From the NCBI RefSeq assembly GCF_900105315.1, contig NZ_LT629766.1:3410001-3474000 (forward strand): a DNA stretch of 64,000 bases, read 5' to 3'. Position 1 is the stretch's first letter; each line of letters starts with the position of its first letter. This DNA comes from Brevibacterium siliguriense (GTDB lineage: Bacteria > Actinomycetota > Actinomycetes > Actinomycetales > Brevibacteriaceae). Both the position numbers and the translations under genes were made by a program. The notes under the pieces were generated by a model. The model was not told the DNA's origin. It saw only the letters and a program-made list of their open reading frames with translations, and did not search any database. Positions 8,372 through 17,346 of the stretch are shown here, in pieces.

Positions 8372-9898
8372 ATGCGCCGCTCGTTGATCATCGCGATGGG
8401 AGCACGTGCCATCCGCACTCTGACCGCGGCCCGCTCCCACCGCGGACGCTATCCCGCCCGCGACCAGACCACCTCCTTCCTCGGCCCCGAGCCCCGCGGG
8501 AAGGACGCCCGGACCTGGCATATCCGGGACAAACGGAAACTCTCGCCGAGGCTGCGCGAATTCTTCCTCTTCTCCCCCGCGCTCGGCCGCACCGTCGGCG
8601 TGCGCGTGCTGCTGCCGGGGATTCCCTCTGAGGTCAGCCCCGTCATCCACCTCTTCCACGGAGGCGGCGACGATTTCCGGTCGTGGACGGATTTCGGATC
8701 CGCCGAGGAGCTCACCCTCGACTCCCCATACCTCGTCGTCATGCCCGACGGCGGAGCGGGAACCTATTCGCGCCTGGCAGTCGGCAGCGAGGTCCACGAC
8801 TGGCCGCGCTTCCACACCGAGGAGATCCCCGCCTTCCTCAAAGCGAACTTCTCCGTCGACTGGGCGCCCGGCAGCCAGCTGCTGGCGGGACTGTCGATGG
8901 GCGGGTACGGGGCGATGAAGTACGCGGCCTGGCATCCTGATCGATACGGATCGGCCGCCGCGTTCTCCTCTCCCCTGGATCCGCTGTCGACGGTTCCTGC
9001 CTTCGACATCATCGCGATGCGCGAAGGCGCACGCTCGCTGAGCCTGTTCGGTGATCCCGGACTCGACCGCAGCGAATGGCTGGCGAATTCGCCCTACGCA
9101 CTGGCCGAGAATCTCCGTGGCCTCGACCTGTGGTTCAGCGCTGGGTCCGGCAGCCTCGAAGGGGCGAAGGACCGAGACCTGCTGGAGACCATGATCAGTT
9201 CTCAGGGCGAGCGCTTCTCCGCCCGGCTCAACTCCCTGGGCATTCGCCATTCCTGGTTTCCGCGCACCAGCGGTCTGCACAACTGGACGAGCTGGGAAAG
9301 GGAACTCGGAGCATGGCTGAAGACACTCGCCAAACGGCGCGAATATGCGAGTTCTGATCGCGGGCGGATCGACCGGGTGGCCGATGGCGGAGAGTTCACC
9401 TTCCTCACCGGTCATGCCCTCTTCGATATCCACGGGTGGCGAGTGGAGATCTCCCGTCGTCGCGCACAGCTCGTGCGCTTCGACGCCGTCAGCGCCTCCG
9501 GATTCTCTCTGAGCGGGACCGGCAGCTTCCGCGTGCGCACTCCAGGCCTCTTCGACCCCGGACGCCGCTATGACATCAATGTGTCCGGTCCCAGCGGGGA
9601 CAACGCCTACCAGCAGAAGGCTGACAAGAAAGGACGGCTGACGTTCACCGGTCGGTTGGCTGCGGCCATGCACGATCCGATCATCCCCGGAAAGCGCACT
9701 GCGCAATTCGCTAGGCTGGGACAGGACGAGGTGACCACGGTGAGGATCTCCTCGGCACCGGTCGATGCGACGGTCGACGGACGACGGCCCACAGGCGATG
9801 TGTCAGATCCGTCACAGACAGAATCCGCAGATGATCCGGCTGGCGTTTATATTGAGAGCGGTCGCGAATCGTCGGCCGCTGATTCTGCAGAACGCTGA
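8372..9898 (+). CDS. Esterase-family alpha/beta hydrolase with C-terminal extension
   Basis: This 508-residue protein has an esterase D / antigen-85-like alpha/beta hydrolase domain at about residues 70-325. HLFHGGGDD forms the oxyanion loop, GLSMGGYG holds the nucleophilic serine, and a C-terminal histidine lies in SGLHNW. A region of about 180 residues follows, with a beta-rich part and then a disordered acidic tail. No clear signal peptide is visible, although the first 15 residues are mildly hydrophobic and basic. The substrate is unknown. It is divergent from menD and directly followed by a lipoprotein gene 15 nt away, so the two probably form an operon at the cell envelope. Confidence 0.65.
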   Translation: MRRSLIIAMGARAIRTLTAARSHRGRYPARDQTTSFLGPEPRGKDARTWHIRDKRKLSPRLREFFLFSPALGRTVGVRVLLPGIPSEVSPVIHLFHGGGDDFRSWTDFGSAEELTLDSPYLVVMPDGGAGTYSRLAVGSEVHDWPRFHTEEIPAFLKANFSVDWAPGSQLLAGLSMGGYGAMKYAAWHPDRYGSAAAFSSPLDPLSTVPAFDIIAMREGARSLSLFGDPGLDRSEWLANSPYALAENLRGLDLWFSAGSGSLEGAKDRDLLETMISSQGERFSARLNSLGIRHSWFPRTSGLHNWTSWERELGAWLKTLAKRREYASSDRGRIDRVADGGEFTFLTGHALFDIHGWRVEISRRRAQLVRFDAVSASGFSLSGTGSFRVRTPGLFDPGRRYDINVSGPSGDNAYQQKADKKGRLTFTGRLAAAMHDPIIPGKRTAQFARLGQDEVTTVRISSAPVDATVDGRRPTGDVSDPSQTESADDPAGVYIESGRESSAADSAER

Positions 9899-9913
9899 CT
9901 CGAGAGGTCAACA

Positions 9914-10618
9914 ATGAAACGCATACTCCCAGCCATCGCTCTTTTCGCCGGACTCTCCCTTGTCGGCTGCACGAGTGGAGGAGACAAGCCGAACCAGGCT
10001 GACGGCGGCGGCGAATCACCGGGGGCCGAGGCTCAGCCGGAGGCCAAGAAGATCGATGAAGCTCAGCTCAAGAAGGTCCTCGAATCGACGAAGGTCGACG
10101 GCCAGTCGTTCAAGGCCGTCGACGGTGTCGGGGATGCCAATGGTGAGATGGCCAAGGCGCTGGAGAGCTCGGAATTCGAGCCTGCCAAGTGCAAGGACAT
10201 CACTCTCGATCTGATCAATTCGAATATCGCCTCGGGCGGCACCACTGTGGCCGGAGCCTCAAGCGACAACGTCCTGTCTGCGGGCCTGTCCAGCTTCGAC
10301 AGCGTCGACGACGCCCAGTCACAGCTCGACGGCACTGCGAAGATCGCCGAAGAGTGCAGTGACGTGAAAATGAAGACCGCGGGCATGGAGATGTCGCTGA
10401 AATACTCGACCTTCGACGCCGAGGTGGCCGGAGCCGATGAGACCAGCGGAGTCGTCGCGTCTGTCGAAGCCGGAGGACAGACTGCCACGGAGATTCGCAT
10501 CGTCACCGCCCGGGCCGAGAACAACCTCGTCTCCGTCACCAATCTCGCCGATGTCGAAGAAGCAACAGTGACACAGGCCGCCAGCACATTCGTCGAGGAA
10601 GTGAAGAAGGCCGGCTGA
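9914..10618 (+). CDS. Secreted lipoprotein of unknown function
   Basis: This 234-residue protein has a lipoprotein signal: MKR, a hydrophobic stretch and the lipobox LVGC with cysteine 19. A Gly/Glu/Asp-rich linker follows. The mature part resembles small actinobacterial sensor-type lipoproteins, with alternating strands and helices and VTARAENNLVSV near the end. An AGAGG site precedes the ATG. It lies 15 nt after the esterase gene and ends only 6 nt from the convergent menC. The function is not recognised. Confidence 0.6.
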   Translation: MKRILPAIALFAGLSLVGCTSGGDKPNQADGGGESPGAEAQPEAKKIDEAQLKKVLESTKVDGQSFKAVDGVGDANGEMAKALESSEFEPAKCKDITLDLINSNIASGGTTVAGASSDNVLSAGLSSFDSVDDAQSQLDGTAKIAEECSDVKMKTAGMEMSLKYSTFDAEVAGADETSGVVASVEAGGQTATEIRIVTARAENNLVSVTNLADVEEATVTQAASTFVEEVKKAG

Positions 10619-10624
10619 TTCGGT

Positions 10625-11791
10625 TCAGCCGCGAACTTTTAGGTCACGCACGGCGCTCCAGCAGTTCTGCAACCGCTCAGCCCACCACTCGAATCGTCCC
10701 GGATCCACCGCCAACTGCTCCAGGCGGTCAGGGTCCGGGACGATTCGCGTGACCGGGATGGCGCCGTCGACCGGAGTCAGGGCCTCGTCCTCCGCGACAA
10801 CATCGGCGGTGAAGAGGCGACCGGTGCCCAGACCGCAGGCCACCCGATCACCGAGGATGTCCAGGCTGCGATCGGTGCGCGGCAGTCTGGCAGCGAGTTC
10901 GGCTCCGGCGGCCAGACCGACGGATGACTCGAGAGCCGAGGACACCACAGCAGGCAGGCCCGAAGCGCCGATGACGTCGAGGGCGGCACCGATTCCGCCC
11001 AGCGGTTGAACCTTGACGATGATGACTTCTGCGGCACCGAGTTCGGCCACGCGCAGCGGGTCCTCGGCTTTGCGGATGGATTCGTCGGCGGCGATGACGA
11101 TCGGCAGTCCTCGCCGGGCGAGTTCTTCGCGCAGGTCTGCGAGCTGCTCGACCTCGGGCACCGGCTGTTCGAAGTATTGGAGGCCGAAATCGGCGAAGGC
11201 TTCGCAGGCCTCGATGGCTTCGCTCGGTGTATATCCGGCGTTCGCGTCCAGGCGCAGAGTCGTGTCCGGGAAGAGCTTGCGGAACTCCCGCAGTCGCGCC
11301 AGATCTTCGTCGAGGGAGGCGAAACCGTGCTCGGCGACCTTCGCCTTCACGGTGCCGACCCGGCCATATCGAGACAGAATCGATTCGACCTGATCCGGTG
11401 GACAGGCGGGCAGTGTGCCGTTGACGGCGACGGTCTCACCGTTCGCCTCCGCAGCCGGAGCGGAACCGCGCACGGAGTCGGTGGAGGAAGCCGCCTCGGC
11501 GAGGGCGGTTGGCCGCGGGATCAGCCCGGAGAATTCGAGGGAGGCGCGCAGCCACCGGCTGGCTTCCTCGGTGCCGTACTCCACGAACGGAGAGAACTCC
11601 GCCCACCCGGCGGTACCGGAGAACAGCACCACTTCCCGCTCCGTGATCCCCCTGAACCGGGTGACCATCGGCAGCCGCACGACATGCAGGTCCTCGATGA
11701 CCTCGTCGAAGCGTTCGGGCAGATCGAGCGGTGCGGCAGCCGAAGCCTCTGAGTCCAGTGCGCCAGTGTGCGAACGTGCAAAATCGACCAT
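10625..11791 (-). CDS. menC: o-Succinylbenzoate synthase MenC
   Basis: This enolase-superfamily enzyme of 388 residues dehydrates SHCHC to o-succinylbenzoate. The barrel residues are visible in order: VKAKVAEHG (KxK catalytic lysines), LDANAGY (metal Asp), FEQPVP (metal Glu), IAADES (metal Asp) and IIVKVQPLGG (catalytic Lys). A TAGTCT element 6 nt before the ATG suggests a leaderless message. A stretch of about 30 residues rich in Ala, Glu and Ser (near residues 105-135) is an insertion relative to shorter MenC proteins. Confidence 0.88.
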   Translation of the reverse strand: MVDFARSHTGALDSEASAAAPLDLPERFDEVIEDLHVVRLPMVTRFRGITEREVVLFSGTAGWAEFSPFVEYGTEEASRWLRASLEFSGLIPRPTALAEAASSTDSVRGSAPAAEANGETVAVNGTLPACPPDQVESILSRYGRVGTVKAKVAEHGFASLDEDLARLREFRKLFPDTTLRLDANAGYTPSEAIEACEAFADFGLQYFEQPVPEVEQLADLREELARRGLPIVIAADESIRKAEDPLRVAELGAAEVIIVKVQPLGGIGAALDVIGASGLPAVVSSALESSVGLAAGAELAARLPRTDRSLDILGDRVACGLGTGRLFTADVVAEDEALTPVDGAIPVTRIVPDPDRLEQLAVDPGRFEWWAERLQNCWSAVRDLKVRG

Positions 11792-11797
11792 GAGCCC

Positions 11798-11803
11798 AGA
11801 CTA
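11798..11803 (-). promoter_or_regulatory. Candidate -10 element TAGTCT of menC
   Basis: On the minus strand TAGTCT ends exactly 6 nt before the menC ATG at 11791, so the transcript would start at or next to the ATG. Confidence 0.5.
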
Positions 11804-11891
11804 GCCTCCGCCGACCCTGCCGCTCCTGTCTGTCGTTCGGAACCTAACCGTCCGCCGCCCGGCCCCGAGCCTCACCTCAACGACCAAGCGC

Positions 11892-11897
11892 TAGGCT
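11892..11897 (+). promoter_or_regulatory. Candidate -10 element TAGGCT of menB
   Basis: TAGGCT ends 7 nt before ATG 11905. The spacer GGGGGCC contains G residues but no proper ribosome site at usable distance, so a leaderless message is likely. Confidence 0.45.
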
Positions 11898-11904
11898 GGG
11901 GGCC

Positions 11905-12825
11905 ATGACGGTTTCAGAAATCTTCGACCCCACTGCTTGGCGTGAAGTCTCCGGCTTCGACTTCACCGATATCACCTACCACCGGGCAATCGACCCTGCC
12001 ACCGGCAATGACATCGGCTGTGTGCGCATCGCCTTCGACCGCCCAGAGGTCCGCAATGCCTTCCGTCCGCACACGGTCGATGAGCTCTACCGCGCCCTCG
12101 ATCATGCCCGCCAGACCTCCGACGTGGGCGCGGTCCTGCTCACCGGCAACGGGCCGAGCGAGAAGGACGGCGGCTGGGCGTTCTGCTCCGGCGGCGACCA
12201 GCGCATCCGCGGCCGCTCCGGCTACCAGTACGCCTCCGGTGAGACCAGAGAGAGCGTCGACCCGGCACGCGCCGGACGACTTCACATCCTCGAGGTCCAG
12301 CGCCTCATCCGCACCATGCCGAAGGTCGTCATCGCCGTCGTCCCCGGCTGGGCTGCCGGCGGCGGACACAGCCTCCACGTCGTCTGCGATATGACGATCG
12401 CCTCCCGCGAGCACGCAAAGTTCAAGCAGACCGATGCCGATGTCGGCTCCTACGACGCCGGCTATGGTTCCGCCTATCTGGCGAAGATGGTCGGTCAGAA
12501 GAAGGCTCGTGAGATCTTCTTCCTCGGCCGCACCTACTCCGCTCAGGAGATGTCCGATATGGGTGCCGTCAACGAAGTCGTCGACCATGCCGACCTCGAG
12601 ACCGCCGCCCTGCAGATGGCGCGTGAGATCCTCGGCAAGTCCCCGAACGCGCAGCGCATGCTCAAGTTCGCCTTCAACCTCGTCGACGACGGACTCGTCG
12701 GCCAGCAGGTCTTCGCCGGAGAGGCCACCCGACTGGGCTATATGACCGACGAAGCCGTCGAAGGCCGCGATGCCTTCCTCGAAAAACGCGCCCCCGACTG
12801 GTCGCCGTTCCCCTGGTACTACTGA
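11905..12825 (+). CDS. menB: 1,4-Dihydroxy-2-naphthoyl-CoA synthase MenB
   Basis: This crotonase-fold enzyme of 306 residues cyclises o-succinylbenzoyl-CoA. The family motifs FDRPEVRNAFRPHTVDEL, AFCSGGDQRIRG (oxyanion loop) and GWAAGGGHSLHVVCDMTIAS are present, as is the tail FLEKRAPDWSPFPWYY typical of MenB. It is first in a plus-strand operon with menE (13 nt gap) and menA. Confidence 0.94.
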   Translation: MTVSEIFDPTAWREVSGFDFTDITYHRAIDPATGNDIGCVRIAFDRPEVRNAFRPHTVDELYRALDHARQTSDVGAVLLTGNGPSEKDGGWAFCSGGDQRIRGRSGYQYASGETRESVDPARAGRLHILEVQRLIRTMPKVVIAVVPGWAAGGGHSLHVVCDMTIASREHAKFKQTDADVGSYDAGYGSAYLAKMVGQKKAREIFFLGRTYSAQEMSDMGAVNEVVDHADLETAALQMAREILGKSPNAQRMLKFAFNLVDDGLVGQQVFAGEATRLGYMTDEAVEGRDAFLEKRAPDWSPFPWYY

Positions 12826-12838
12826 ATCGACCCGGCGC

Positions 12839-14074
12839 ATGACTGCACGCGAACTTCTCCCTGCCGAGCTGCCCGAGGCCGTCGATCGGGCACTGAACGG
12901 GACGTCGATCCTCATCCTCCCGTCGGATCGGGACGGCGCCGTCACCGAGGTGGCCCCCAGCGTGTGGGCCGGTCACGGCACAGCCCCAGCCCTCATCCTC
13001 TTCACTTCCGGGTCGACAGGTAAGGCGAAGGCCGTGGCCCTGTCCGCTCATGCGCTGACCGCCTCGGCGCGGGCGACCGAACGGTTCCTCTCCGGACCCG
13101 GCGACTGGCACCTGTGCCTGCCGGTCAACCACATCGCCGGCTTCCAGGTCGAGCTGCGCGCCCGCTTGGCGGGCCGCGCCCCGGTCAGGGCCGCCTCGGC
13201 GAAGTTCACCGCACAGTCCTTCGCCACCGATGTCAACGCCTTGATCGAGCGGGCGGGCGACCGCCCGACGTTTACCTCGATCGTGCCCACCCAACTCCAC
13301 CGGATCCTCGAGGACTCCCCCGCCACCGAGGCGGCCGGACGGATCTCGCACATCCTCCTCGGCGGAGCGGCCATCTCACCCTCCCTGCTCGACCGCGCCG
13401 ACGCCGCGGGGCTTAAGATCGTGCGGACCTACGGGATGAGCGAGACGGCGGGTGGCTGCGTCTATGACGGGGTGCCCTTCGACCAGGTCGAGGTGACCAT
13501 CACCGAGGCGGGCACGATCGACCTGTCCGGACCCGTCGTGGCCGACGGCTACGTTGAGATCGCCCCTGACGGGACGATCGCACCGGTCGACTCCCCCGCT
13601 CTCACCGTCGACGAGGCGGGGCGACGGATCATGCACACCAGCGACCTGGGCCGGATCGACTCCGGTGTGCTCAGTGTGCTCGGTCGCGTCGATGACATCA
13701 TCGTCTCCGGAGGCACGAACGTCTCCCCGCACGCTCTGGAGGCCGGGCTGCTGCCGAGCTGGCAGAAAGCGGGAATCGCCGAGATGCTCGTGACGTGGGT
13801 GCCCGACGAGGAATGGGGCAAGCTCATCGTCGCGCTCGTACGCCTCGCCGATAATGGTGGAGTCATAGCGGAGAATCCACGAGAATCGGCACAGAGGCTC
13901 AATGCCCTCGACCACGGGATGACGGGGCAGCTGCTGCCGCAGCTCGTCTTCCCGGTCGCCGAGATTCCGAACCGGTCGATCGGCAAACCAGATCGCAGGG
14001 CTGCGGCCCGGATCGCGGCCGATCTCATAGCGCATGAGGCAAATACCCATACTGGTGAACAACCGATAATATAA
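12839..14074 (+). CDS. menE: o-Succinylbenzoate-CoA ligase MenE
   Basis: This acyl-adenylate-forming ligase of 411 residues activates o-succinylbenzoate with CoA. The AMP-binding loop is LFTSGSTGKAKAVALS, then TYGMSETAGG, then the hinge SDLGRIDSGVLSVLGRVDD, and the C-terminal lysine region is IPNRSIGKPDRRA. It is shorter than most family members because the N-terminus is trimmed, as is common in actinobacterial MenE. ATG 12839 was chosen because the frame upstream overlaps menB without homology. Confidence 0.88.
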   Translation: MTARELLPAELPEAVDRALNGTSILILPSDRDGAVTEVAPSVWAGHGTAPALILFTSGSTGKAKAVALSAHALTASARATERFLSGPGDWHLCLPVNHIAGFQVELRARLAGRAPVRAASAKFTAQSFATDVNALIERAGDRPTFTSIVPTQLHRILEDSPATEAAGRISHILLGGAAISPSLLDRADAAGLKIVRTYGMSETAGGCVYDGVPFDQVEVTITEAGTIDLSGPVVADGYVEIAPDGTIAPVDSPALTVDEAGRRIMHTSDLGRIDSGVLSVLGRVDDIIVSGGTNVSPHALEAGLLPSWQKAGIAEMLVTWVPDEEWGKLIVALVRLADNGGVIAENPRESAQRLNALDHGMTGQLLPQLVFPVAEIPNRSIGKPDRRAAARIAADLIAHEANTHTGEQPII

Positions 14075-14112
14075 GACGGCTCCACAATTCGACAGGAAGG
14101 TGAGCGAGACCT

Positions 14113-15045
14113 ATGGCTGATGCCGCCCAGTGGATTTCTGGAGCTCGACTGCGAACTCTGCCCCTGGCTCTCGCACCCGTCCTCATCGGAACCGGAGCCG
14201 CTATCGGTTCCCTCGGCGGATTCACCGCCTTCATCCTCGACGACATCTCCGGCAAGGGCGACCACGTCAGCTTCGGGCAGATCCTGCTGCGCGGATTCCT
14301 CGCCCTCCTCGTCTCGCTGTGCCTGCAGATCGGTTCGAACTACGCCAATGACTATTCCGACGGCATCCGCGGCACCGACGACGAACGCGTCGGACCCGTC
14401 CGTCTGACGGCGACCAGGCTGGCCGAACCTCACGAAGTCAAACGGGCGGCCTTCATCTTCTTCGGCCTGGCCGGTGTCTCGGGCATCGTGCTCATCCTCA
14501 TCTCGCAGGCATGGTGGTTCCTCGTCGTCGGAGCCGCCGCCGTCGCCGCCGCCTGGTTCTACACCGGCGGCAAACGACCGTATGGCTATATGGGCCTCGG
14601 CGAGGTCTTCGTCTTCGTGTTCTTCGGCCTCGTAGCGACCTTGGGCACGATGTGGATGCAGGTCGGTCACCTCAGCCTCAGTGGTTGGGCCGGAGCCGTG
14701 TCGATCGGATCACTGGCCTCGGCGGTGCTCATGGTCAACAACCTGCGCGACATTCCCACCGACATCGAGGCTGGCAAGATCACCCTGGCCGTGAGGATGG
14801 GCGACAATGCCGCACGCATCGCCTATGCGGTACTCGTGCTGCTGCCGTTCTCGCTGCTTGCTCTGGCGATCCTCGACGGTCATCCCGCCGTGGCGCTGGC
14901 GATCCTCGCCCTCGTCCCCGCGCTCAATCCGCTCAAGACGGTGCTCAGCGGAACGACGGGTCCGGGACTGATTCCGCCGATCAAGTCCACGGGACTGACC
15001 GGATTGGCCTTCTCCGCACTGATGGGCCTCGGCCTGGCGCTCTGA
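14113..15045 (+). CDS. menA: 1,4-Dihydroxy-2-naphthoate polyprenyltransferase MenA
   Basis: This UbiA-family membrane prenyltransferase of 310 residues joins the naphthoate ring to the polyprenyl tail. The first Asp-rich motif is NYANDYSDGIRGTD and the second is NNLRDIPTDIEAGK. About eight or nine transmembrane spans can be placed. AGGAAGGTGAG upstream gives a good ribosome site. It closes the plus-strand menB-menE-menA run. Confidence 0.9.
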   Translation: MADAAQWISGARLRTLPLALAPVLIGTGAAIGSLGGFTAFILDDISGKGDHVSFGQILLRGFLALLVSLCLQIGSNYANDYSDGIRGTDDERVGPVRLTATRLAEPHEVKRAAFIFFGLAGVSGIVLILISQAWWFLVVGAAAVAAAWFYTGGKRPYGYMGLGEVFVFVFFGLVATLGTMWMQVGHLSLSGWAGAVSIGSLASAVLMVNNLRDIPTDIEAGKITLAVRMGDNAARIAYAVLVLLPFSLLALAILDGHPAVALAILALVPALNPLKTVLSGTTGPGLIPPIKSTGLTGLAFSALMGLGLAL

Positions 15046-15109
15046 GGCGCGGGACTCTGGGGCCGAGGCCGTCTGAAACCGAGGCTTGCTGAAGCGATTC
15101 AGCCTCAGT

Positions 15110-15400
15110 TCATCTGGACTGGTCGCCGTCTTCTCCGAGACGTTCTTCGACGATCTCATCCTCTGCCGCTTCATCGGCACCGACCTTCTTGGGCCTAGAC
15201 GCCCGCTTGGCGACCTTCGCTTCGATCTCGGTTGCCACTTGGGCACGCATCTTGCCCAGGAACAGGTAGCTCAGCAGCGCCCCGATGGCGATGGCGGCGA
15301 TCGCCATCACCAGGTTGAGGCCGAGGAAAGGGAACAGAACGAGGCCGACGGCGATGATGAGGCCGAAGCGAGCGAGAGTGTAGAGCCAGAAGGTGCGCAT
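15110..15400 (-). CDS. DUF4229-type small membrane protein
   Basis: This protein of about 96 residues has two transmembrane spans (residues about 5-25 and 28-48 from MRTFWLYTLARFGL). A charged cytoplasmic tail rich in Lys, Arg, Glu and Asp follows. It matches the DUF4229 layout of actinobacteria, which is often found beside menA. ATG 15400 was chosen. Earlier in-frame starts add residues with no family resemblance. The role is unknown. Confidence 0.6.
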   Translation of the reverse strand: MRTFWLYTLARFGLIIAVGLVLFPFLGLNLVMAIAAIAIGALLSYLFLGKMRAQVATEIEAKVAKRASRPKKVGADEAAEDEIVEERLGEDGDQSR

Positions 15401-15472
15401 TGAACACATTTTAGCCTCTGATCGTGACAGTCTTGTCACCGCCCGCTGGAGGCCGCGCTCAGGTTGGTGGAC

Positions 15473-15478
15473 TATCCT
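15473..15478 (+). promoter_or_regulatory. Candidate -10 element TATCCT
   Basis: TATCCT ends 6 nt before ATG 15485, matching the leaderless spacing used elsewhere in the window. Confidence 0.5.
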
Positions 15479-15484
15479 TGACGC

Positions 15485-15916
15485 ATGGCTCGACTACTCA
15501 TTGCCGCGATCGTCCTGGCGGCTGCGGTGACACTGTACGGACTCTTCGATTGCCTGTTGCGCGATCGCGGTCTGATTCGAGTCCTGCCCAAACCTGCGTG
15601 GGCACTCATCATCCTCTTCATCCCCGTCGTCGGGTTCATCCTCTGGTACCTGTTCGGACGCGGTACCGAAGACAAGCCCACGCGCGGCACACGCCCTCGC
15701 GGGCAGGTCGCTCCCGATGACGACCCGGACTATCTGCGTCAGGTCGATCGCGAACTCAAACTCGGCAAGCACGCTCCTCCTGCCACGGACCACAATGAGA
15801 AGAACTCCCCGCGCGAAGACTCCGGCAAGTCGGACGACGAGAGCGACCCCGCCGATTCCTCCGCCGACACTGATGACCGGGGAACCAAAGGCGACGGCCG
15901 CGGCCGCTCCAACTGA
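15485..15916 (+). CDS. PLDc_N-type two-span membrane protein
   Basis: This 143-residue protein carries a phospholipase D-nuclease N-terminal (PLDc_N) domain. One span lies at residues 3-22 and a second, IILFIPVVGFILWYLFGRG, near residues 40-59. The rest (residues 60-143) is a hydrophilic, Asp/Ser/Glu-rich and probably disordered tail. Such proteins are common small inner-membrane factors of actinobacteria with no defined activity. It is likely transcribed alone. Confidence 0.6.
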   Translation: MARLLIAAIVLAAAVTLYGLFDCLLRDRGLIRVLPKPAWALIILFIPVVGFILWYLFGRGTEDKPTRGTRPRGQVAPDDDPDYLRQVDRELKLGKHAPPATDHNEKNSPREDSGKSDDESDPADSSADTDDRGTKGDGRGRSN

Positions 15917-16210
15917 ACTCCTTCCCTGCCCCAGAGTTCCTGTCAGTCGGCGCGTGCAACCCGGTCAAGGGCCCCGACAATCGCTTTGGTACAGCTTCTT
16001 CTGGACTGCTCAGTTTCTACGGTGGCCAATTGAGAGCGGAGTATGCCAATCCTCAGGACGATGCCGAAAGCAGGTGCCGGAGTCTGAGTTGCAGATCGCA
16101 GCAAGCCCTCTCGACCCCTGCGCGTGCGTGCCGCGGCCGGCCCGCTCGAGAGCGTCATTCGAGGTCGGCCTGCATCCGCGCTTCATTTGAGGCCGTCCCG
16201 CTCCCGCAAC
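15917..16210. other. 294-nt gap with degenerate 28-nt repeats at one end
   Basis: No convincing gene is seen between the convergent small membrane protein and ccsB. The right end holds two copies of a degenerate unit starting TCATTyGAGGyCG at 16155 and 16183. A third, weaker copy at 16211 covers the ccsB stop codon. Confidence 0.35.
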
Positions 16211-17215
16211 TCAATCGAGGCCGGAGTACGAGTGCAGTCCGTTGAAGTACATGTTGACGACGGTGAAGTTGAAGATCACCGAGGCGATGCCGATGAGGTT
16301 GAGCACGGCGACCTTCGTCGGGCCCCAACCTCGAGTCGCACGAGCATGCAGATACGCGGCATAGATGACCCAGACGACGAACGTCCAGATCTCCTTCGAG
16401 TCCCAGCCCCAATAGCGGCTCCAGGCAACCTCGGCCCAGATGGCGCCGGCGATGAGGGTGAATGTCCACGTGATGAAGCCGACGGCCGCGATCCGGTAGG
16501 AAATCCGCTCGAGGTCCGTGCTCGAGGGCAGACGGTGCAGGAACCGCAGCCACTTCGGGTTCTTGGTCTCGTGCACGCTCTTGAGGATCTGGAAGACCGC
16601 GAGGATCGCAGAGATGTAGAGCAGAGAGGTCGAGAGGATCGCGATCGGCACGTGGATGGCGATCCAGTACGAGTCCAGAGCCGGGATGAGCTTCGCGGCA
16701 GGCGTGTAGAAGACGGTGATCGCCAGGCCCAGGCATAGGAGCACGCCGCCGGAGACGAACGTTCCCAGGTACCGCACGTCCTTCTTCGTCAGCACCACGA
16801 GGTAGACGATGACGGTGATCGCGGTGGCGGTGAGGACGTACTCCATCATGTTGCCCCACGGCACACGGGCCACGGACAGGGCACGGGTAAGCACGCCCCC
16901 GACGTGGAGGAGCATAGCGAGCACGAGCAGCGAGGTGCCGATGCGGGCTCCGCGATGCCGGTTCTTCCGCGACGACTTCACCGTCACGGAATCGTCGTCG
17001 TCCGGCCGGTCGAGGACGGCCGTCGACGCCGTCTTCCGGTTCGTCCGGCGCACCGTGCTGGCCTTGGCGGAGGTGGCGACCTCGGTCTCCGAGGTCTTGA
17101 GCTCACGCGCGCCGAAGAGGTCGAAGGCGTAGAAGATCATGGCGACGGCGTAGACGATCATCGCCGAGATGATCAACTGGTTCGACCACATTGCGAGGTC
17201 TGTGTTGATGTCCAT
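16211..17215 (-). CDS. ccsB: Cytochrome c biogenesis protein CcsB/CcsA (System II)
   Basis: This membrane protein of 334 residues of the heme-handling CcmC/CcsA type delivers heme for c-type cytochrome assembly with ResB. The tryptophan-rich heme motif WSRYWGWDSKEIWT is present near residue 270, with flanking histidines (for example in AAYLHARATRGW and IHVPIA). About eight spans can be placed. A charged insertion follows the first span at about residues 38-90. GGAGG precedes the ATG. It is last in the heme/cytochrome run, 131 nt after resB, with its own TAGAAT on the minus strand. Confidence 0.9.
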   Translation of the reverse strand: MDINTDLAMWSNQLIISAMIVYAVAMIFYAFDLFGARELKTSETEVATSAKASTVRRTNRKTASTAVLDRPDDDDSVTVKSSRKNRHRGARIGTSLLVLAMLLHVGGVLTRALSVARVPWGNMMEYVLTATAITVIVYLVVLTKKDVRYLGTFVSGGVLLCLGLAITVFYTPAAKLIPALDSYWIAIHVPIAILSTSLLYISAILAVFQILKSVHETKNPKWLRFLHRLPSSTDLERISYRIAAVGFITWTFTLIAGAIWAEVAWSRYWGWDSKEIWTFVVWVIYAAYLHARATRGWGPTKVAVLNLIGIASVIFNFTVVNMYFNGLHSYSGLD

Positions 17216-17320
17216 TCATCCTCCGCACCGTTGAAGTGCTCTTCTATCGCATGCTGTTGTCTGTCTGCGCGCCCCGTCCGACTCCGCGCGGAGACCGAAG
17301 GCGACGCGCACTCCTCGGTT

Positions 17321-17326
17321 ATTCTA
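17321..17326 (-). promoter_or_regulatory. Candidate -10 element TAGAAT upstream of ccsB
   Basis: TAGAAT reads on the minus strand in the resB-ccsB gap, about 105 nt before the ccsB ATG. It suggests that ccsB can be transcribed separately from the upstream operon. Confidence 0.3.
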
Positions 17327-17346
17327 CTCCGCGTAGTACTTCGAGT

